This document shows, in pieces, positions 47,669-60,458 of a stretch of 64,000 bases of DNA. Each line of letters begins with the position of its first letter. The first letter of the stretch is position 1. The position numbers and the translations under genes are program-made. The stretch is from Astragalus membranaceus (taxonomy: Eukaryota > Streptophyta > Magnoliopsida > Fabales > Fabaceae), in the NCBI GenBank assembly GCA_039519185.1, contig CM076849.1, positions 30,768,609-30,832,608 on the forward strand, in the 5' to 3' direction. The notes below the pieces were generated by a model, which searched no databases, was not told the DNA's origin, and saw only the letters and a program-made list of their open reading frames with translations.

Positions 47669-50527
47669 TGTAACGCCCCAAAAATAATTGGATAATTATT
47701 TAATTAATTAGAGGGAATTAGTTTGTGGAGAAATATTAGAAATAATAATATGGTACCTTATTAAATCAATGAAGTGGTGTTAACAAATAATTAAGTGGTG
47801 GAAGTAATAGAGTGAGTATTTTGTGTGTGTTAGGGAGTGGTAGAAGAAATTTGAGGGGGGTGCAATTAGGGCCTTTGGTTGGGCCTAAAGAAATAAATGA
47901 AAGAAGAAAAAAAAAAGAAAGGAGGCAGCGAGAGAGTGGGAGGATCGGCTGAAAGAAAGAAAAAAAAGAGAAAAACAGTGGGAGAGGAAAAAGAAGCAGC
48001 GCGAGACAGGGAGGGGGAGTCGCGACCGCGAGGAAGAAAGGGGGGGGGGGGGACCTCCCTCAATTCTAATCTAGGTAAGGGGCTTTTTATATCAATCTCT
48101 CTTATTTTCCATCCTTTTCGCATTGAAGTAACTTTTAACCCCTAATTTCTACCCGTTTTCGTTTTACCATTGTTGACCTATCCGAGCTCAAAGTGGAGAA
48201 GACGAAGTTTGAACCCAATGGGAGTTAGATTAAGGTTTTGGAAGGCAGGGGTTTCGAATTGGGAGTGGTTTTGGGGAGCTTCGGTTGATGGGTTCGGTTT
48301 TAGAACTTTCGGAGCGGATCCGGAGCGTGTTCGTAGTTCGTCGGAGTTTCGTGCTTGGAGTTTTGCTTGATTGCTTCAATTTTCCTAAGGTTAGGGGGCT
48401 CTCCTTTACTTATATAATAGCTTATATGATTCGTGTTATGTGTGGGTTAGGTGTTAGGAGAGTTGGATGGTTTGATTTTGGTGTTATTTCCTTGATTGAA
48501 GTTGAGCATGATTCATTTGTGAAATGTAATGTGGTGGTGTTGAAAATAGACTATGTATATATATTGTGTTGAAGGTGAAACCCTAAGTTTGGGTAGTATT
48601 TGATGAAATATGATGTGAGAAATGTTGTTGAATTAATTTTGGTGTTGGTGGCCTACGTTTGGATTTGATGAATTTATGGAGTATGTGTTGAAATGAATTA
48701 AATATGTTTAGGTGTTGATGAGGTGTTGTCGATATAGCGTAGTTTAAGTGTTGAAAGGTATTGTTGATGCGTGTTGTATGCGCTTGTACGCGATGGTTGT
48801 GGGTGAGGCGTGGCACGATGTGGCCTTATGCCCACTTTGGGGCGCGCTTTAGTGTGTGTTGCGTGATTGTGTGAGAAATAATCATTTATAAATAGAAATT
48901 GTGACTGGACTGGTATTACAGGTGAATATATTATTTTGGAATGTCCGTATTTCAGAGGAAACTCTGCCGGATCTTTGTTAGAATTCTGATATGTAGCTGT
49001 CGAGATGTAAGTAGGTATGTGGAATTGTAGGTGAGTCGAATTGTAGGATTGTCAAAGAGAGGGTGTGTCGAATTGGAGGTGAATCGAGTTTAGGTGTGTG
49101 TCGAAGTATAGGTGTGCGTCGAAGGACATGTGTGTTAAAGTTAAGTGTCGAGCTTAAGTGTGATGTGCTTAAGTGCAGTAGCCGAAGTGAACTTTTGTGT
49201 TTAGGTGTGGTGTTCCTAAGTGTAGCCGAGGTAGTTGTGGAGGTAAATGACGATGAGGTGGTGTTCCCAAGAGTAACCAAGGTAGTACCCGAGGTGAGTG
49301 ATGATGAAGTGTAGTTGCTTAAGTGAAGTGTCAAGGTGTAGAGTAAGAATGCCTAAGTGCAGTTAATCCAAGTGAAGTGTATATTGGTCGAAGTGTGGAT
49401 GCGAAGCAATGTGATGTGACGTTTGGTCCTTAAGTGATGAGTTGGTCCTTGTAGTGACATTTTAGTCCACTACGTTCGGTGTCGAAGTGTCCGGTGAGTT
49501 GGACGTTAGATATAGAGCTATTGTCCGATGAGTTAGCCATAGCGCTAGTGGTCGATGTGTCCGATGAGATGGATGTTAGCCTTAGAGCTATAGAGGATGT
49601 TCTGGTGGATTAATAACGAGGTAAGTGATGGTGTAAGTGACAAGGTAGGTGACGGTTAGTCCAATGTCTATGATGAAGTATAACTGTTAGCGAGTTGAAT
49701 ATTTATTGGGGAACTGAGTATTTATTGATGAGTTAAAGGCTAGCTTTAGAGCCACAAGTTGAGGTGTGATTATTATTGAGGTGAATAAAGCGGTGTTGGG
49801 CTTCGGCCAAAGCGGTGTTGGGCTTCGGCCAAAGCGGTGTTGGGCTTCGGCCAAAGCGGTGTGTGCCTTCAAGGCTATTTATTGCGGTGTGTATTATTAT
49901 GTTGTTGTTGCTGTCGATGTTGTTGTGCCCAGTGTATTTGTGGGTGTTGTTTGGTGAAGTCAGTGTTGTTGTGCACGTTGTTTTTGGTATTGTTTGGTGA
50001 TGGTTCTTGATTGATTAGGAGTTGATGGTGAATTTGATGTTGTATGCTGGTGTTGTTTTTGGAATTGGTGCTTTAGTTGCGTTCCCTAATATAATGCTTA
50101 TCATATTTGTTATTATTTATGTAAAGAGACTCACCCTACTGCTTTATGTTGCTTCTCATGTCGGCGACGTGCAGGTGTTTCTGAGTGAAGGTTCTTCCTT
50201 ACTTAGTCTGAGTGTGGCGTATTGCTCTGATGCGTAGCACTGGGGGTGGCGGGTTGTTATATTTGTTTTGTTATTATTTTAGTTAGGTTTAATTATATTG
50301 GTAATGTAAGACTGGTTTGAGAAATCGATGTTTCAAGGGTTCGCCCCATTTAAGTCGTGCTATGTATCACGCAATTACATTTATTGTGAAAAGCACTGTT
50401 TATTAAATTAAAGTGAGGTTTTGGTGAAAGTAGCATTCCCTGGAGGATGTACCTTTTTAAAAAGGAAAAAGATTTTTTTTAACTCTGATTTTTGATTAAA
50501 TAACTAATTGAGTAAGGGGGTGTTACA
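47669..50527 (+). repeat. LARD 5' LTR
   Basis: Near identical to 51998-54876. It includes three units of the 22-bp VNTR at 49793. Confidence 0.95.
49793..49858 (+). repeat. 22-bp VNTR, three units
   Basis: GTGTTGGGCTTCGGCCAAAGCG repeated three times; the other LTR has four. Confidence 0.95.
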
Positions 50528-50530
50528 AGT

Positions 50531-50542
50531 TGGTATCAGAGC
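50531..50542 (+). promoter_or_regulatory. LARD primer-binding site (tRNA-Met)
   Basis: TGGTATCAGAGC, perfect complement of the plant initiator tRNA-Met 3' end, 3 nt after the LTR. Confidence 0.92.
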
Positions 50543-51983
50543 AAAAGTCGGTCTGTCCGGCCAAGTCGTCTAGTCGCAGTGTCTTGGAGTTCCTTGTCGA
50601 TCTCCGACAAGGACTTTGTCGTAGATTTTCGTTGTGTTGCTTGTAGTTGTTTGTGATTGTTGTTTGTATTATTGAGGTATGTGAAAATTTGAAAAGACGA
50701 AGGGTTGAGACCTTAAGTACTTGGTTGCGTGAGTAGGAGGGACTGATCACCCCAACGACTCATCCCCAATGAAAGAGGTGACAATAACTCGTGGTTATTT
50801 TATATTTTGAATATGTATTAATTTCAACTTGAGTAATTGAGTGTTGTGTGCAAGTTGGGTGATCCTTGAATTTAAGTAAGCAGGTGTATTATGGATGTCT
50901 GTGTAGTTGAGTTGGGAGATATAGTAGGGAGAGGTAGAGATAGTAAGTAGGATGTCTGATAAGAAGGAGAAGAAACAACAGCACAAGGAAAATTGTAACA
51001 GTATCAGTAACAACAATACCGTAGCCTCACCTTCAGAATCTTGGTAGGTAAATAATTAATGAATGTAAGGATAATAAAGATTGGAGCTTTTCTTGATGAT
51101 GCTGTGTTTGCTTGCAGTTCCACCTTCAAGAGATTAGATGAAATCTTGTTTTTAATTAGTTTCTAGGTTGGTTGATATTGCTCTATAGTATACTCATCTA
51201 TATCTATCTACCACCGTTTCTTTTTTCCATTCTAATGTTTTAGGATATTATGTTTGGTGGATTTAGGCTCTTAGCATTTGAATTTTCTATTCTAGTGGTA
51301 ATTATATTGGTGCCTTGTATTTAAATTAGATTATAATTGTTTAACTCTTGAAAGATATTTTGATTGATCTTGTATGGATCTCTTTTGATCAAATTATGAT
51401 TTTGTGTATTGTTGAGACCATTATTTTGTTGTGTGATGGGGTGAAAGTATGTAAGAGTTTTACAATGCTAGAGTTTAAAATAGGAATGGATATTAAAAGA
51501 AGGATCTAAAGCTTGAACTGAATTCTTTCTTTGGCTTGAGTTCTAGTCATACTAACTGCTTCCAGAGCTTCTTATTATGCCCCAAATTCTGATTGTGATT
51601 TGTGGGGGTTGAACCTTCATTCTCCCCATCTAGTACTTGTAAATGTGTTGTTTGTAAAATTCTAGGATGTCTGTTTTTTTTTGCTGATTATCGGATCATT
51701 GCATGTTCTTTGGGTCAAATGGGTTTAAACAGTCATAGACCACATTATTTAATGTCAATTATTTTGGTCAAATGTAAACAAGATTCATTGTACATCATAT
51801 CCGCAATCGTTGTTCTTTCATATTCGTGCTCAACATTAAAAGTTGTGCTCAACATTAAATGTCAATTATGACCTAGTACTTAGTATACAAGAAGGAGTTG
51901 TTGATAGTTGGGAGCAGGAATATGACTGATGGAATTGATGCATTCATATAATTGGTGTAGATTTTCGAGGACGAAAATATTCT

Positions 51984-51997
51984 AAGTGGGGGAGAGT
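51984..51997 (+). promoter_or_regulatory. LARD polypurine tract
   Basis: AAGTGGGGGAGAGT directly before the 3' LTR, preceded by the TTCGAGGACGAAAAT motif common near the tract in Ty3 elements. Confidence 0.85.
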
Positions 51998-54876
51998 TGT
52001 AACGCCCCAAAAATAATTGGATAATTATTTAATTAATTAGAGGGAATTAGTTTGTGGAGAAATATTAGAAATAATAATATTGTACCTTATTAAATCAATG
52101 AAGTGGTGTTAACAAATAATTAAGTGGTGGAAGTAATAGAGTGAGTATTTTGTGTGTGTTAGGGAGTGGTAGAAGAAATTTGAGGGGGGTGCAATTAGGG
52201 CCTTTGGTTGGGCCTAAAGAAATAAATGAAAGAAGAAAAAAAAAAGAAAGGAGGCAGCGAGAGAGTGGGAGGATCGGCTGAAAGAAAGAAAAAAAAGAGA
52301 AAAACAGTGGGAGAGGAAAAAGAAGCAGCGCGAGACAGGGAGGGGGAGTCGCGACCGCGAGGAAGAAAGGGGGGGGGGGACCTCCCTCAATTCTAATCTA
52401 GGTAAGGGGCTTTTTATATCAATCTCTCTTATTTTCCATCCTCTTCGCATTGAAGTAACTTTTAACCCCTAATTTCTACCCGTTTTCGTTTTACCATTGT
52501 TGACCTATCCGAGCTCAAAGTGGAGAAGACGAAGTTTGAACCCAATGGGAGTTAGATTAAGGTTTTGGAAGGCAGGGGTTTCGAATTGGGAGTGGTTTTG
52601 GGGAGCTTCGGTTGATGGGTTCGGTTTTAGAACTTTCGGAGCGGATCCGGAGCGTGTTCGTAGTTCGTCGGAGTTTCGTGCTTGGAGTTTTGCTTGATTG
52701 CTTCAATTTTCCTAAGGTTAGGGGGCTCTCCTTTACTTATATAATAGCTTATATGATTCGTGTTATGTGTGGGTTAGGTGTTAGGAGAGTTGGATGGTTT
52801 GATTTTGGTGTTATTTCCTTGATTGAAGTTGAGCATGATTCATTTGTGAAATGTAATGTGGTGGTGTTGAAAATAGACTATGTATATATATTGTGTTGAA
52901 GGTGAAACCCTAAGTTTGGGTAGTATTTGATGAAATATGATGTGAGAAATGTTGTTGAATTAATTTTGGTGTTGGTGGCCTACGTTTGGATTTGATGAAT
53001 TTATGGAGTATGTGTTGAAATGAATTAAATATGTTTAGGTGTTGATGAGGTGTTGTCGATATAGCGTAGTTTAAGTGTTGAAAGGTATTGTTGATGCGTG
53101 TTGTATGCGCTTGTACGCGATGGTTGTGGGTGAGGCGTGGCACGATGTGGCCTTATGCCCACTTTGGGGCGCGCTTTAGTGTGTGTTGCGTGATTGTGTG
53201 AGAAATAATCATTTATAAATAGAAATTGTGACTGGACTGGTATTACAGGTGAATATATTATTTTGGAATGTCCGTATTTCAGAGGAAACTCTGCCGGATC
53301 TTTGTTAGAATTCTGATATGTAGCTGTCGAGATGTAAGTAGGTATGTGGAATTGTAGGTGAGTCGAATTGTAGGATTGTCAAAGAGAGGGTGTGTCGAAT
53401 TGGAGGTGAATCGAGTTTAGGTGTGTGTCGAAGTATAGGTGTGCGTCGAAGGACATGTGTGTTAAAGTTAAGTGTCGAGCTTAAGTGTGATGTGCTTAAG
53501 TGCAGTAGCCGAAGTGAACTTTTGTGTTTAGGTGTGGTGTTCCTAAGTGTAGCCGAGGTAGTTGTGGAGGTAAATGACGATGAGGTGGTGTTCCCAAGAG
53601 TAACCAAGGTAGTACCCGAGGTGAGTGATGATGAAGTGTAGTTGCTTAAGTGAAGTGTCAAGGTGTAGAGTAAGAATGCCTAAGTGCAGTTAATCCAAGT
53701 GAAGTGTATATTGGTCGAAGTGTGGATGCGAAGCAATGTGATGTGACGTTTGGTCCTTAAGTGATGAGTTGGTCCTTGTAGTGACATTTTAGTCCACTAC
53801 GTTCGGTGTCGAAGTGTCCGGTGAGTTGGACGTTAGATATAGAGCTATTGTCCGATGAGTTAGCCATAGCGCTAGTGGTCGATGTGTCCGATGAGATGGA
53901 TGTTAGCCTTAGAGCTATAGAGGATGTTCTGGTGGATTAATAACGAGGTAAGTGATGGTGTAAGTGACGAGGTAGGTGACGGTTAGTCCAATGTCTATGA
54001 TGAAGTATAACTGTTAGCGAGTTGAATATTTATTGGGGAACTGAGTATTTATTGATGAGTTAAAGGCTAGCTTTAGAGCCACAAGTTGAGGTGTGATTAT
54101 TATTGAGGTGAATAAAGCGGTGTTGGGCTTCGGCCAAAGCGGTGTTGGGCTTCGGCCAAAGCGGTGTTGGGCTTCGGCCAAAGCGGTGTTGGGCTTCGGC
54201 CAAAGCGGTGTGTGCCTTCAAGGCTATTTATTGCGGTGTGTATTATTATGTTGTTGTTGCTGTCGATGTTGTTGTGCCCAGTGTATTTGTGGGTGTTGTT
54301 TGGTGAAGTCAGTGTTGTTGTGCACGTTGTTTTTGGTATTGTTTGGTGATGGTTCTTGATTGATTAGGAGTTGATGGTGAATTTGATGTTGTATGCTGGT
54401 GTTGTTTTTGGAATTGGTGCTTTAGTTGCGTTCCCTAATATAATGCTTATCATATTTGTTATTATTTATGTAAAGAGACTCACCCTACTGCTTTATGTTG
54501 CTTCTCATGTCGGCGACGTGCAGGTGTTTCTGAGTGAAGGTTCTTCCTTACTTAGTCTGAGTGTGGCGTATTGCTCTGATGCGTAGCACTGGGGGTGGCG
54601 GGTTGTTATATTTGTTTTGTTATTATTTTAGTTAGGTTTAATTATATTGGTAATGTAAGACTGGTTTGAGAAATCGATGTTTCAAGGGTTCGCCCCATTT
54701 AAGTCGTGCTATGTATCACGCAATTACATTTATTGTGAAAAGCACTGTTTATTAAATTAAAGTGAGGTTTTGGTGAAAGTAGCATTCCCTGGAGGATGTA
54801 CCTTTTTAAAAAGGAAAAAGATTTTTTTTAACTCTGATTTTTGATTAAATAACTAATTGAGTAAGGGGGTGTTACA
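51998..54876 (+). repeat. LARD 3' LTR
   Basis: See the 5' LTR; carries four VNTR units at 54120-54207. Confidence 0.95.
54120..54207 (+). repeat. 22-bp VNTR, four units
   Basis: One unit more than at 49793-49858, showing change since insertion or in the template. Confidence 0.95.
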
Positions 54877-55094
54877 GCCTCCGTCCACCGCCTCCGTGGC
54901 CGTAGCAGAGAGAAGAGCGTGTGTTTCTGAGAAGAAGAGGGTTTGATGGTTTCTGAGAAGAGAGGGTTTGATGCTTTCAGAGAAGAGAGCGAGCGTTTCT
55001 GAGTGAGGGTTTGTGTGTTTCTGAGAGCGTTTGTGAGAAGAGAGCGTTTGTGAGTTCATTTAGCGCAGAAATTTTTTATTTTTTAATAATTGTC

Positions 55095-55310
55095 TCTATG
55101 GCAACGTTTTCTAACCGTTGCCTAAAGCTTAAACAAATAACCGTTGCCGTAGACCTTATGGGAACAGTTTTCAGCCGTTGCCATTTAAAACAAAAGAAAA
55201 AAATTGAAACAGCAACGGGTTCAAAAAAACCGTTGCCATTGTTGGCTAAGGCAACGGTTTTTTTGGCGTTGCAATTTTAGGCGTTGCCATAGGGTCCAAA
55301 TGTTGTAGTG
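55095..55310. repeat. CACTA right terminus and subterminal repeats
   Basis: Copies of AACCGTTGCC in both orientations and the terminal TCCAAATGTTGTAGTG, inverted relative to 41941. Confidence 0.88.
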
Positions 55311-55881
55311 GAAGCAAAGTTAGAGAGAAAGAGAGACACAAAAAGTTAGAATTAGAAGCAACAAAAAAAACAGAAGCAAAAAAAAGGTTGAGTTTTTGAG
55401 AGAGAATGTTTTAAGCACAAATCAAAAGAGATGTAGAGAAACAGAAGTTTGGAAGCTTAATTTCCCTCACCATCGTCCAAAAAAGGTCGCCGTCCACCGC
55501 ACCTCCGCCGCCGTTCCAACCATCGCCACCGTCCACCAAACAACGTCACCATCCGCCACCCAACACCATCACCTTCGCACCACACAACCACTCTATCCCT
55601 CTCTCTCCTAACCGCCGGCCACCATGGTTCGTCGCCGATCACCACCGCCGGCAACATCTCACCGTCGGTCACTCCCTCTTCCCCCTCCCTCTCTCCTTTC
55701 CTTCCTATTCTTTCCCTCCCTCTTTCACGTTTCCTCTTCTTTCTCTCTCTCTCTTGGATCCAAATTTTTTTCTCTCTCCTAAAAGCTGTGCGGCGCTGAG
55801 AAGAAGAATGAAAAATAGGTTTAATCGGTTATGCTGGTACTCTATAGTGTATACGGCTTCCAGTTCCTTTTTTAGTTTTTT

Positions 55882-56848
55882 GGCTTAATTACAGTTTTGG
55901 TCCCCCTATTATGACCAACTCACGATTTTGGTTCCTAAAGTTTTAATTTGACGATTTTGATCCCCCTATTTTCCCAATTTGTAAAATCAAGGTCCCCCTC
56001 TTAATTTGGTCAAAATTAAAACTGAGTTTGATTTTCAATCCTACGTGGCAGTCCACGTAGACAGCCACGTAGGCAGCACTGTTCATCTCCCTCTCTCTCA
56101 CAGCCCTCTCCTCTCTCTCACAGCCCCCTCCCCCCACCGTGAGCCCCCCTTGTTTTCCCATTCGAACCTCCCCTTCCCCTTCGCATCTCCCCCCCTCACC
56201 GTCACCACCCACAGCCACCACCTCTGCGACCTCCGTGAACCCATCCCCCTCGTCTGCGATCTGGATCTGAACGGCGAGAGAGGGAGAGCGACGAGAGAGA
56301 GAAAGGCGAGAGATAAAGGAGAGAGAGCGATGAGAGAGGGAAAACGACGAGAGAGGGAGAGCGACGAGAGAGAGCGACGAGAGAGGGAGAGCGACGAGAG
56401 AGGGAGAGCGACGAGATGCGAGAGACCCAGAGAGGGGAGGAGAGATGCGAAGGGGAAGGGGAGGTGAGGGGGGAGATGCGAAGAGGAGAGGAGGTGAGGG
56501 GGGGAGATGCGAAGGGGAAGGGGAGGTGTGAAGGGGAAAACGAGGGGGGTCACGGTGGGGGGAGGGGGGTCACGGTGGGGGGAGGGGGCTGTGAGAGAGA
56601 GGAGAGGGATGCGAGAGAGAGGAGAGGGCTGTGAGAGAGGGAGATGAACAGTGCTGCCTACGTGGCAGTCTACGTGGACTGCCACGTAGGATTAAAAGTC
56701 AAACTCAGTTTTAATTTTGACCAAATTAAGAGGGGGACCTTGATTTTACAAATTGGGAAAATAGGGGGATCAAAATCGTCAAATTAAAACTTTAGGGACC
56801 AAAATCGTGAGTTGGTCATAATAGGGGGACCAAAACTGTAATTAAGCC
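55882..56848. mobile_element. Non-autonomous MULE-type element nested in the Ogre-like LTR
   Basis: The ends are GGCTTAATTACAGTTTTGG and its inverse, with paired arms of about 200 bp like those of 6362-7493. The flanks TAGTTTTTT (55873-55881) and TAGTGTTTT (56849-56857) are a 9-bp duplication with one mismatch. The inside is purine-biased GAGAGA/GGGGG sequence with no gene. The ACGTGG palindrome occurs near both ends. Confidence 0.82.
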
Positions 56849-57097
56849 TAGTGTTTTTGCTGATTACTAATTGCACCACCCATTTTAATGACAGCACCCC
56901 TCTTTCTTTTGTTTCTGTTTTTTAGTTCAGAAATGATAGTGGCACCTCCCCAATTTTATGAAGCGGGCCCCCATACGGCCCATCAGTTTGTGGGTCAACT
57001 AAAAAAAACGAAATGGGGCTTTATACTATTTGCGCCCCTTTTATTTCTGTTCTGCACCCTCTCTTTTACTAGTTTTGTTTGTTTCTTTTACCTTTCA

Positions 57098-57215
<118 letters not shown>

Positions 57216-59149
57216 ATTAGTATTATAGTTAGTATTATTACTACTATTTTTTTTAAATGAAAATAAATGTTAGTTCAGATAAAAAGTATTTTTCTCTCTT
57301 TTTTTTTTCTTTCATAAAATAGAATAAAAATAAAAATGGGTTTGACTGAGATGTACATCTTGTCAAACCTGGTTTAAGAGACTTTAGCTGTACGGCTTTG
57401 ATCTTAAACCCTTTCAAAAATTAAAACCAATCAACCCACAAATATTTTCTAGAAGAACTACGTAGCATTAGATTCTCCGCTTCGGAGATACGTAGGAGCG
57501 GGGCTTCCCCGTCAAGCTAAATTAATTTTTCTCTCATAAATAATCAATTTTTTTCTTCTTTGACACCTATTTTCCAAATAACTAAAAAAAATGAGCTTGA
57601 TTGAGATGTACATCTTGTCAACCTCGCAATCCTTGTTTAAGACGCCTGAGTTGTACAGCTTGGTGATCTCAAACCCCTTCAAAAAATAAAATCAACCAAC
57701 CAACAAACTTTTTCGGGAAGAACTACGTGTTTTGAGTTTCTCACTGCACCGGAGGATACGTAGGAGCGGGGCTTCCCCGTCAAGTCAAAATTAAATTTTC
57801 TTCAAATGGACTTATTTTATTTCGTTATAAATAATTACTTTTTATCATTTTTAGGGGTATAACGATAGTTCATTACTCAATAATATTTTTGCATAACCAA
57901 AATTTAGGGTAACTGTCTTAGGACAGATGTACTAGGGGTGCAGTGGAATTACGTTTTTCGCCCTTCCCTATACATAACCGACTCCCGAATCCAATCTAGT
58001 TTACGCAGACCAATTAACTTTAAATGTAGGTTTTTCTCAATTTTTCCTATTAAATAAATTGGGTGGCGACTCCTAAAAAATCATTTTTGGGCCGTCCACG
58101 TCGAGATCCCGGTCACGACAGGTATTCCTTTGGATGCTTCTTGCCCATTCTGTAATGACACAAATGAGCAAGACTATGTTAGATTGGTTGCATGAGCAAG
58201 TTTCTATACATGGAGTGTTGTTTCTTTGCATAATGTGGAAAGCATGGTGTAGTAGAAATGCTTTTATATTTAATGGGGAGAGTCTCGACAGTTTGGAAGT
58301 AGCTCTACAAGCCCAGCATTTAAATAGGGAAACTTGCATATGGTGTTGACGTTCAACATCAAAAAATGCCTCGGCTTGTTTCTTGGAATAGGCCACAAGA
58401 GGGGATGGTGTGTCTCAATGTGGATGGTAGTGCTTTGTCAAATCTGGGGTTGGCTGGTTTTAGAGAGTTGGTTCGTGATAGTATGGGAAACTTCCTCTGT
58501 GGCGTCTATGGTTCTGTGGGTCATTCTAACATAATGTATGCAGAGGTTATGGGGTCACTTCATGGTCTTCAATTGTGTTGGGGGAAGGGATTCACCAAGC
58601 TTGTTTGCTATTCAGAATTCCATATTTAAAAGAAACAGAGAGGGACCAAAGTGAATCAAAATAAAAACTGAGAGGGACCAAAATGAAACCAAACAAAAAC
58701 ATAGAGGACCCAAATAAAACAAAGCGTGATTCAGCAGAAAACCCAGATCTGCAACTCAGATTTGCAGCGTGACCCAGCAAAAAACCCAGAAAAAACGCAA
58801 GAATCGATTTCGTTCAGATCTGGATTTCGTCCAGCGTTTTTGGGGAAGATGAAGATTTGAGGGTTGATTAATGCTGGATTTCATTCTGATTCGATTTCAT
58901 TTTGAGATTTGGGGGTTGATTTAGGGTTCTTCTTCCCTGTTCTTCATGAATTTTCTTTTCTTTTCGTTCTCAGAACCAAATTTCGTTTTCGATTTCATAA
59001 ACGAAGAGGGAAAACGAAATGAAATATGGGATTCAACACAAATCTAGGTTTCAAATTTGGGGGTTGATTTAGGGTTCTTCTTCCTGTTCTTCATTTAATC
59101 AGAATTTTCTTTTCTTTTCTAAGTTCAGTTTTTGATTTTATTGTTTTTA

Positions 59150-59441
59150 GTTATTTGTTAAATTATGTTTTGTGTTTTTTAAATTTAAATAAAGTAAAAG
59201 ATGATGTGGAAATTATTTTAGAACTAAATAAAACGTTTACAGACCACGTCATTTAATGAAGATGGATGCCACGTCAGCAGTTAACTGCCAGTGTGGCGTC
59301 TGTTAGAAAAAACTAACGGCAGTGGCAGGGACCAAAATGAAACGAAAATGAAAGATAAAGGACCAAAACGGACCAAAAAAATGATAAAGGACCAAAGTGA
59401 AATCAAGAGCAAAGATAAAGGACCAAAACTGATATTTAGCC
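59150..59441 (-). repeat. MULE right terminal inverted repeat
   Basis: Inverse of 39573-39857 with scattered differences and small indels. Confidence 0.88.
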
Positions 59442-59675
59442 TATAGAATATGACAAACATTATTAAATTTGTGGTTTCTCTTTCAGAATTTGTTTAAAAA
59501 TCTAATTGACACTACTTTAAAATCAATTTATGTTATACTTCTTTTTTTATGGGATATTTTTTCTCTTTATATCTTTCAGAACCATGCTTTCTATAATCTT
59601 TAAAAAGTTAATATTAGTCATTTCGCACAAACGGGTATTAAAAACATACTTAGTCCTGCTTTTTTTGTATTTGAT

Positions 59676-59717
59676 AGTAAATAGTATTTAATGAATATAT
59701 AGAAGATGACAAACATT
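59676..59717 (+). repeat. Paralogous empty-site copy of the MULE target
   Basis: GTAAATAGTATTTAATGAAT plus ATATAGAAGATGACAAACATT matches the left MULE flank (39543-39572) joined to the right flank (59451-59461) but without the element. Confidence 0.75.
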
Positions 59718-59739
59718 GGTTTCTTTTGTTCTCTTTATT

Positions 59740-60065
59740 GAAGTTCAATAAAGTGCAGTGCTAAGCAGTGTGATTTGAAGCAACTTAGAGTTGGGAAAAA
59801 AAATTAGAAGTTCAAATACGTGAAGTTCGTTCATTAATAACCGGTTTGGTGGAATAAAATTATGTTAAGCAGTGTGTTTAGAGGTACTTTAGAGTTCAGA
59901 ATTTTTTTATAAATGTTCAAATACGTAAATTTTTTTCCTCAATAACACGGTTTGGTAAAAAAAATTCGTAACAAAATACGTAAAATGCGATGCTAAACAA
60001 CGCGTTTTAATTATTATAGTGTTCGGAAAAGTTTTAACTATTCAAAAATTAATTTATGTAAAGTA
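59740..60065 (+). repeat. Degenerate tandem repeat, continuation
   Basis: Two to three units of the same ~110-130-bp repeat seen at 38760-39480 (AAATACGTGAAGTTCGTTCA near 59814). Confidence 0.8.
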
Positions 60066-60270
60066 CAACTCACCACTTTAAAAATTAATTTATTTTTATA
60101 CTTCTTTTCTTTATATTTCTTCTTATATTTATTTTTTGCGAGTACTCGCGTCTGCCCCATTTGTTTCTTTAGTGAGCACTCCTCGCGATTCTCCTTCATT
60201 TATGACCTTTATTTTGGTTATTTTACACAAATCAGATTTAGCTCTACATCGACTCATCATTGTTGTAAGC

Positions 60271-60458
60271 TGTGTTTTAAAAACCGAACCAACCGGAGCG
60301 CTTGATCCGGTTGAACCATGACCTGATACCTTACACGGTTCAGTTATTTCAGTGGTTAAAAGCGGTTTTTTTTATCCGATTTTGAACGGTTTTAAGTGGT
60401 TGAGCCATGACTCGGAGGTCTCGCCGGTTCAATATTCGGTTCGGTTTTCAAAGCATTG
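60271..60458. mobile_element. Fold-back MITE with AAAACCGAACC ends
   Basis: AAAACCGAACC (60280-60290) pairs with GGTTCGGTTTT (60438-60448), and the interior is rich in further complementary ACCGG/CCGGTT and ACGGTT blocks. There is no coding sequence. The target duplication is unclear. Confidence 0.55.

Larger units (their letters stand above)
50528..51997 (+). other. LARD internal region, non-coding
   Basis: Contains the primer-binding site and polypurine tract. No reading frame of Ty3 type (gag, protease, RT, integrase) could be seen on either strand. Confidence 0.8.
47669..54876 (+). mobile_element. LARD-like LTR retrotransposon (no gag/pol), very young
   Basis: LTRs of 2859 bp (47669-50527) and 2879 bp (51998-54876) start TGTAACGCCCC and end GGGGGTGTTACA. 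A perfect 5-bp duplication GCCTC flanks it (47664-47668 and 54877-54881). The 1470-bp interior has a perfect tRNA-Met primer-binding site and a polypurine tract but no gag or pol. The termini and tract resemble Ty3 Tekay/Del-type elements, which may supply proteins in trans. By eye the LTRs differ at about three bases plus a repeat-copy and a G-run difference. Confidence 0.93.
41941..55310. mobile_element. Non-autonomous CACTA element with captured gene fragments
   Basis: The ends are CACTACAACATTT(A/G)GACCC followed by TATGGCAACG, 29 bp with one mismatch between the two ends. A perfect 3-bp duplication, GAA, lies at 41938-41940 and 55311-55313. Subterminal GGCAACGGTTTT motifs in both orientations fill about 480 bp on the left and 215 bp on the right. 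No transposase remains. Minus-strand fragments of at least two plant genes lie inside, and a later LTR element sits at 47669-54876. Net length without that insert is about 6.2 kb. Confidence 0.9.

Noticed and set aside
48170..54586. Several matching open frames in duplicate (for example at 48285 and 52612)
   Set aside because: They are LTR sequence present twice; the long direct duplication is the LTR pair, not a duplicated gene.
55943..56685. Open frames rich in Gly/Arg/Glu within the small MULE
   Set aside because: Purine-rich low complexity in an inverted-repeat element.
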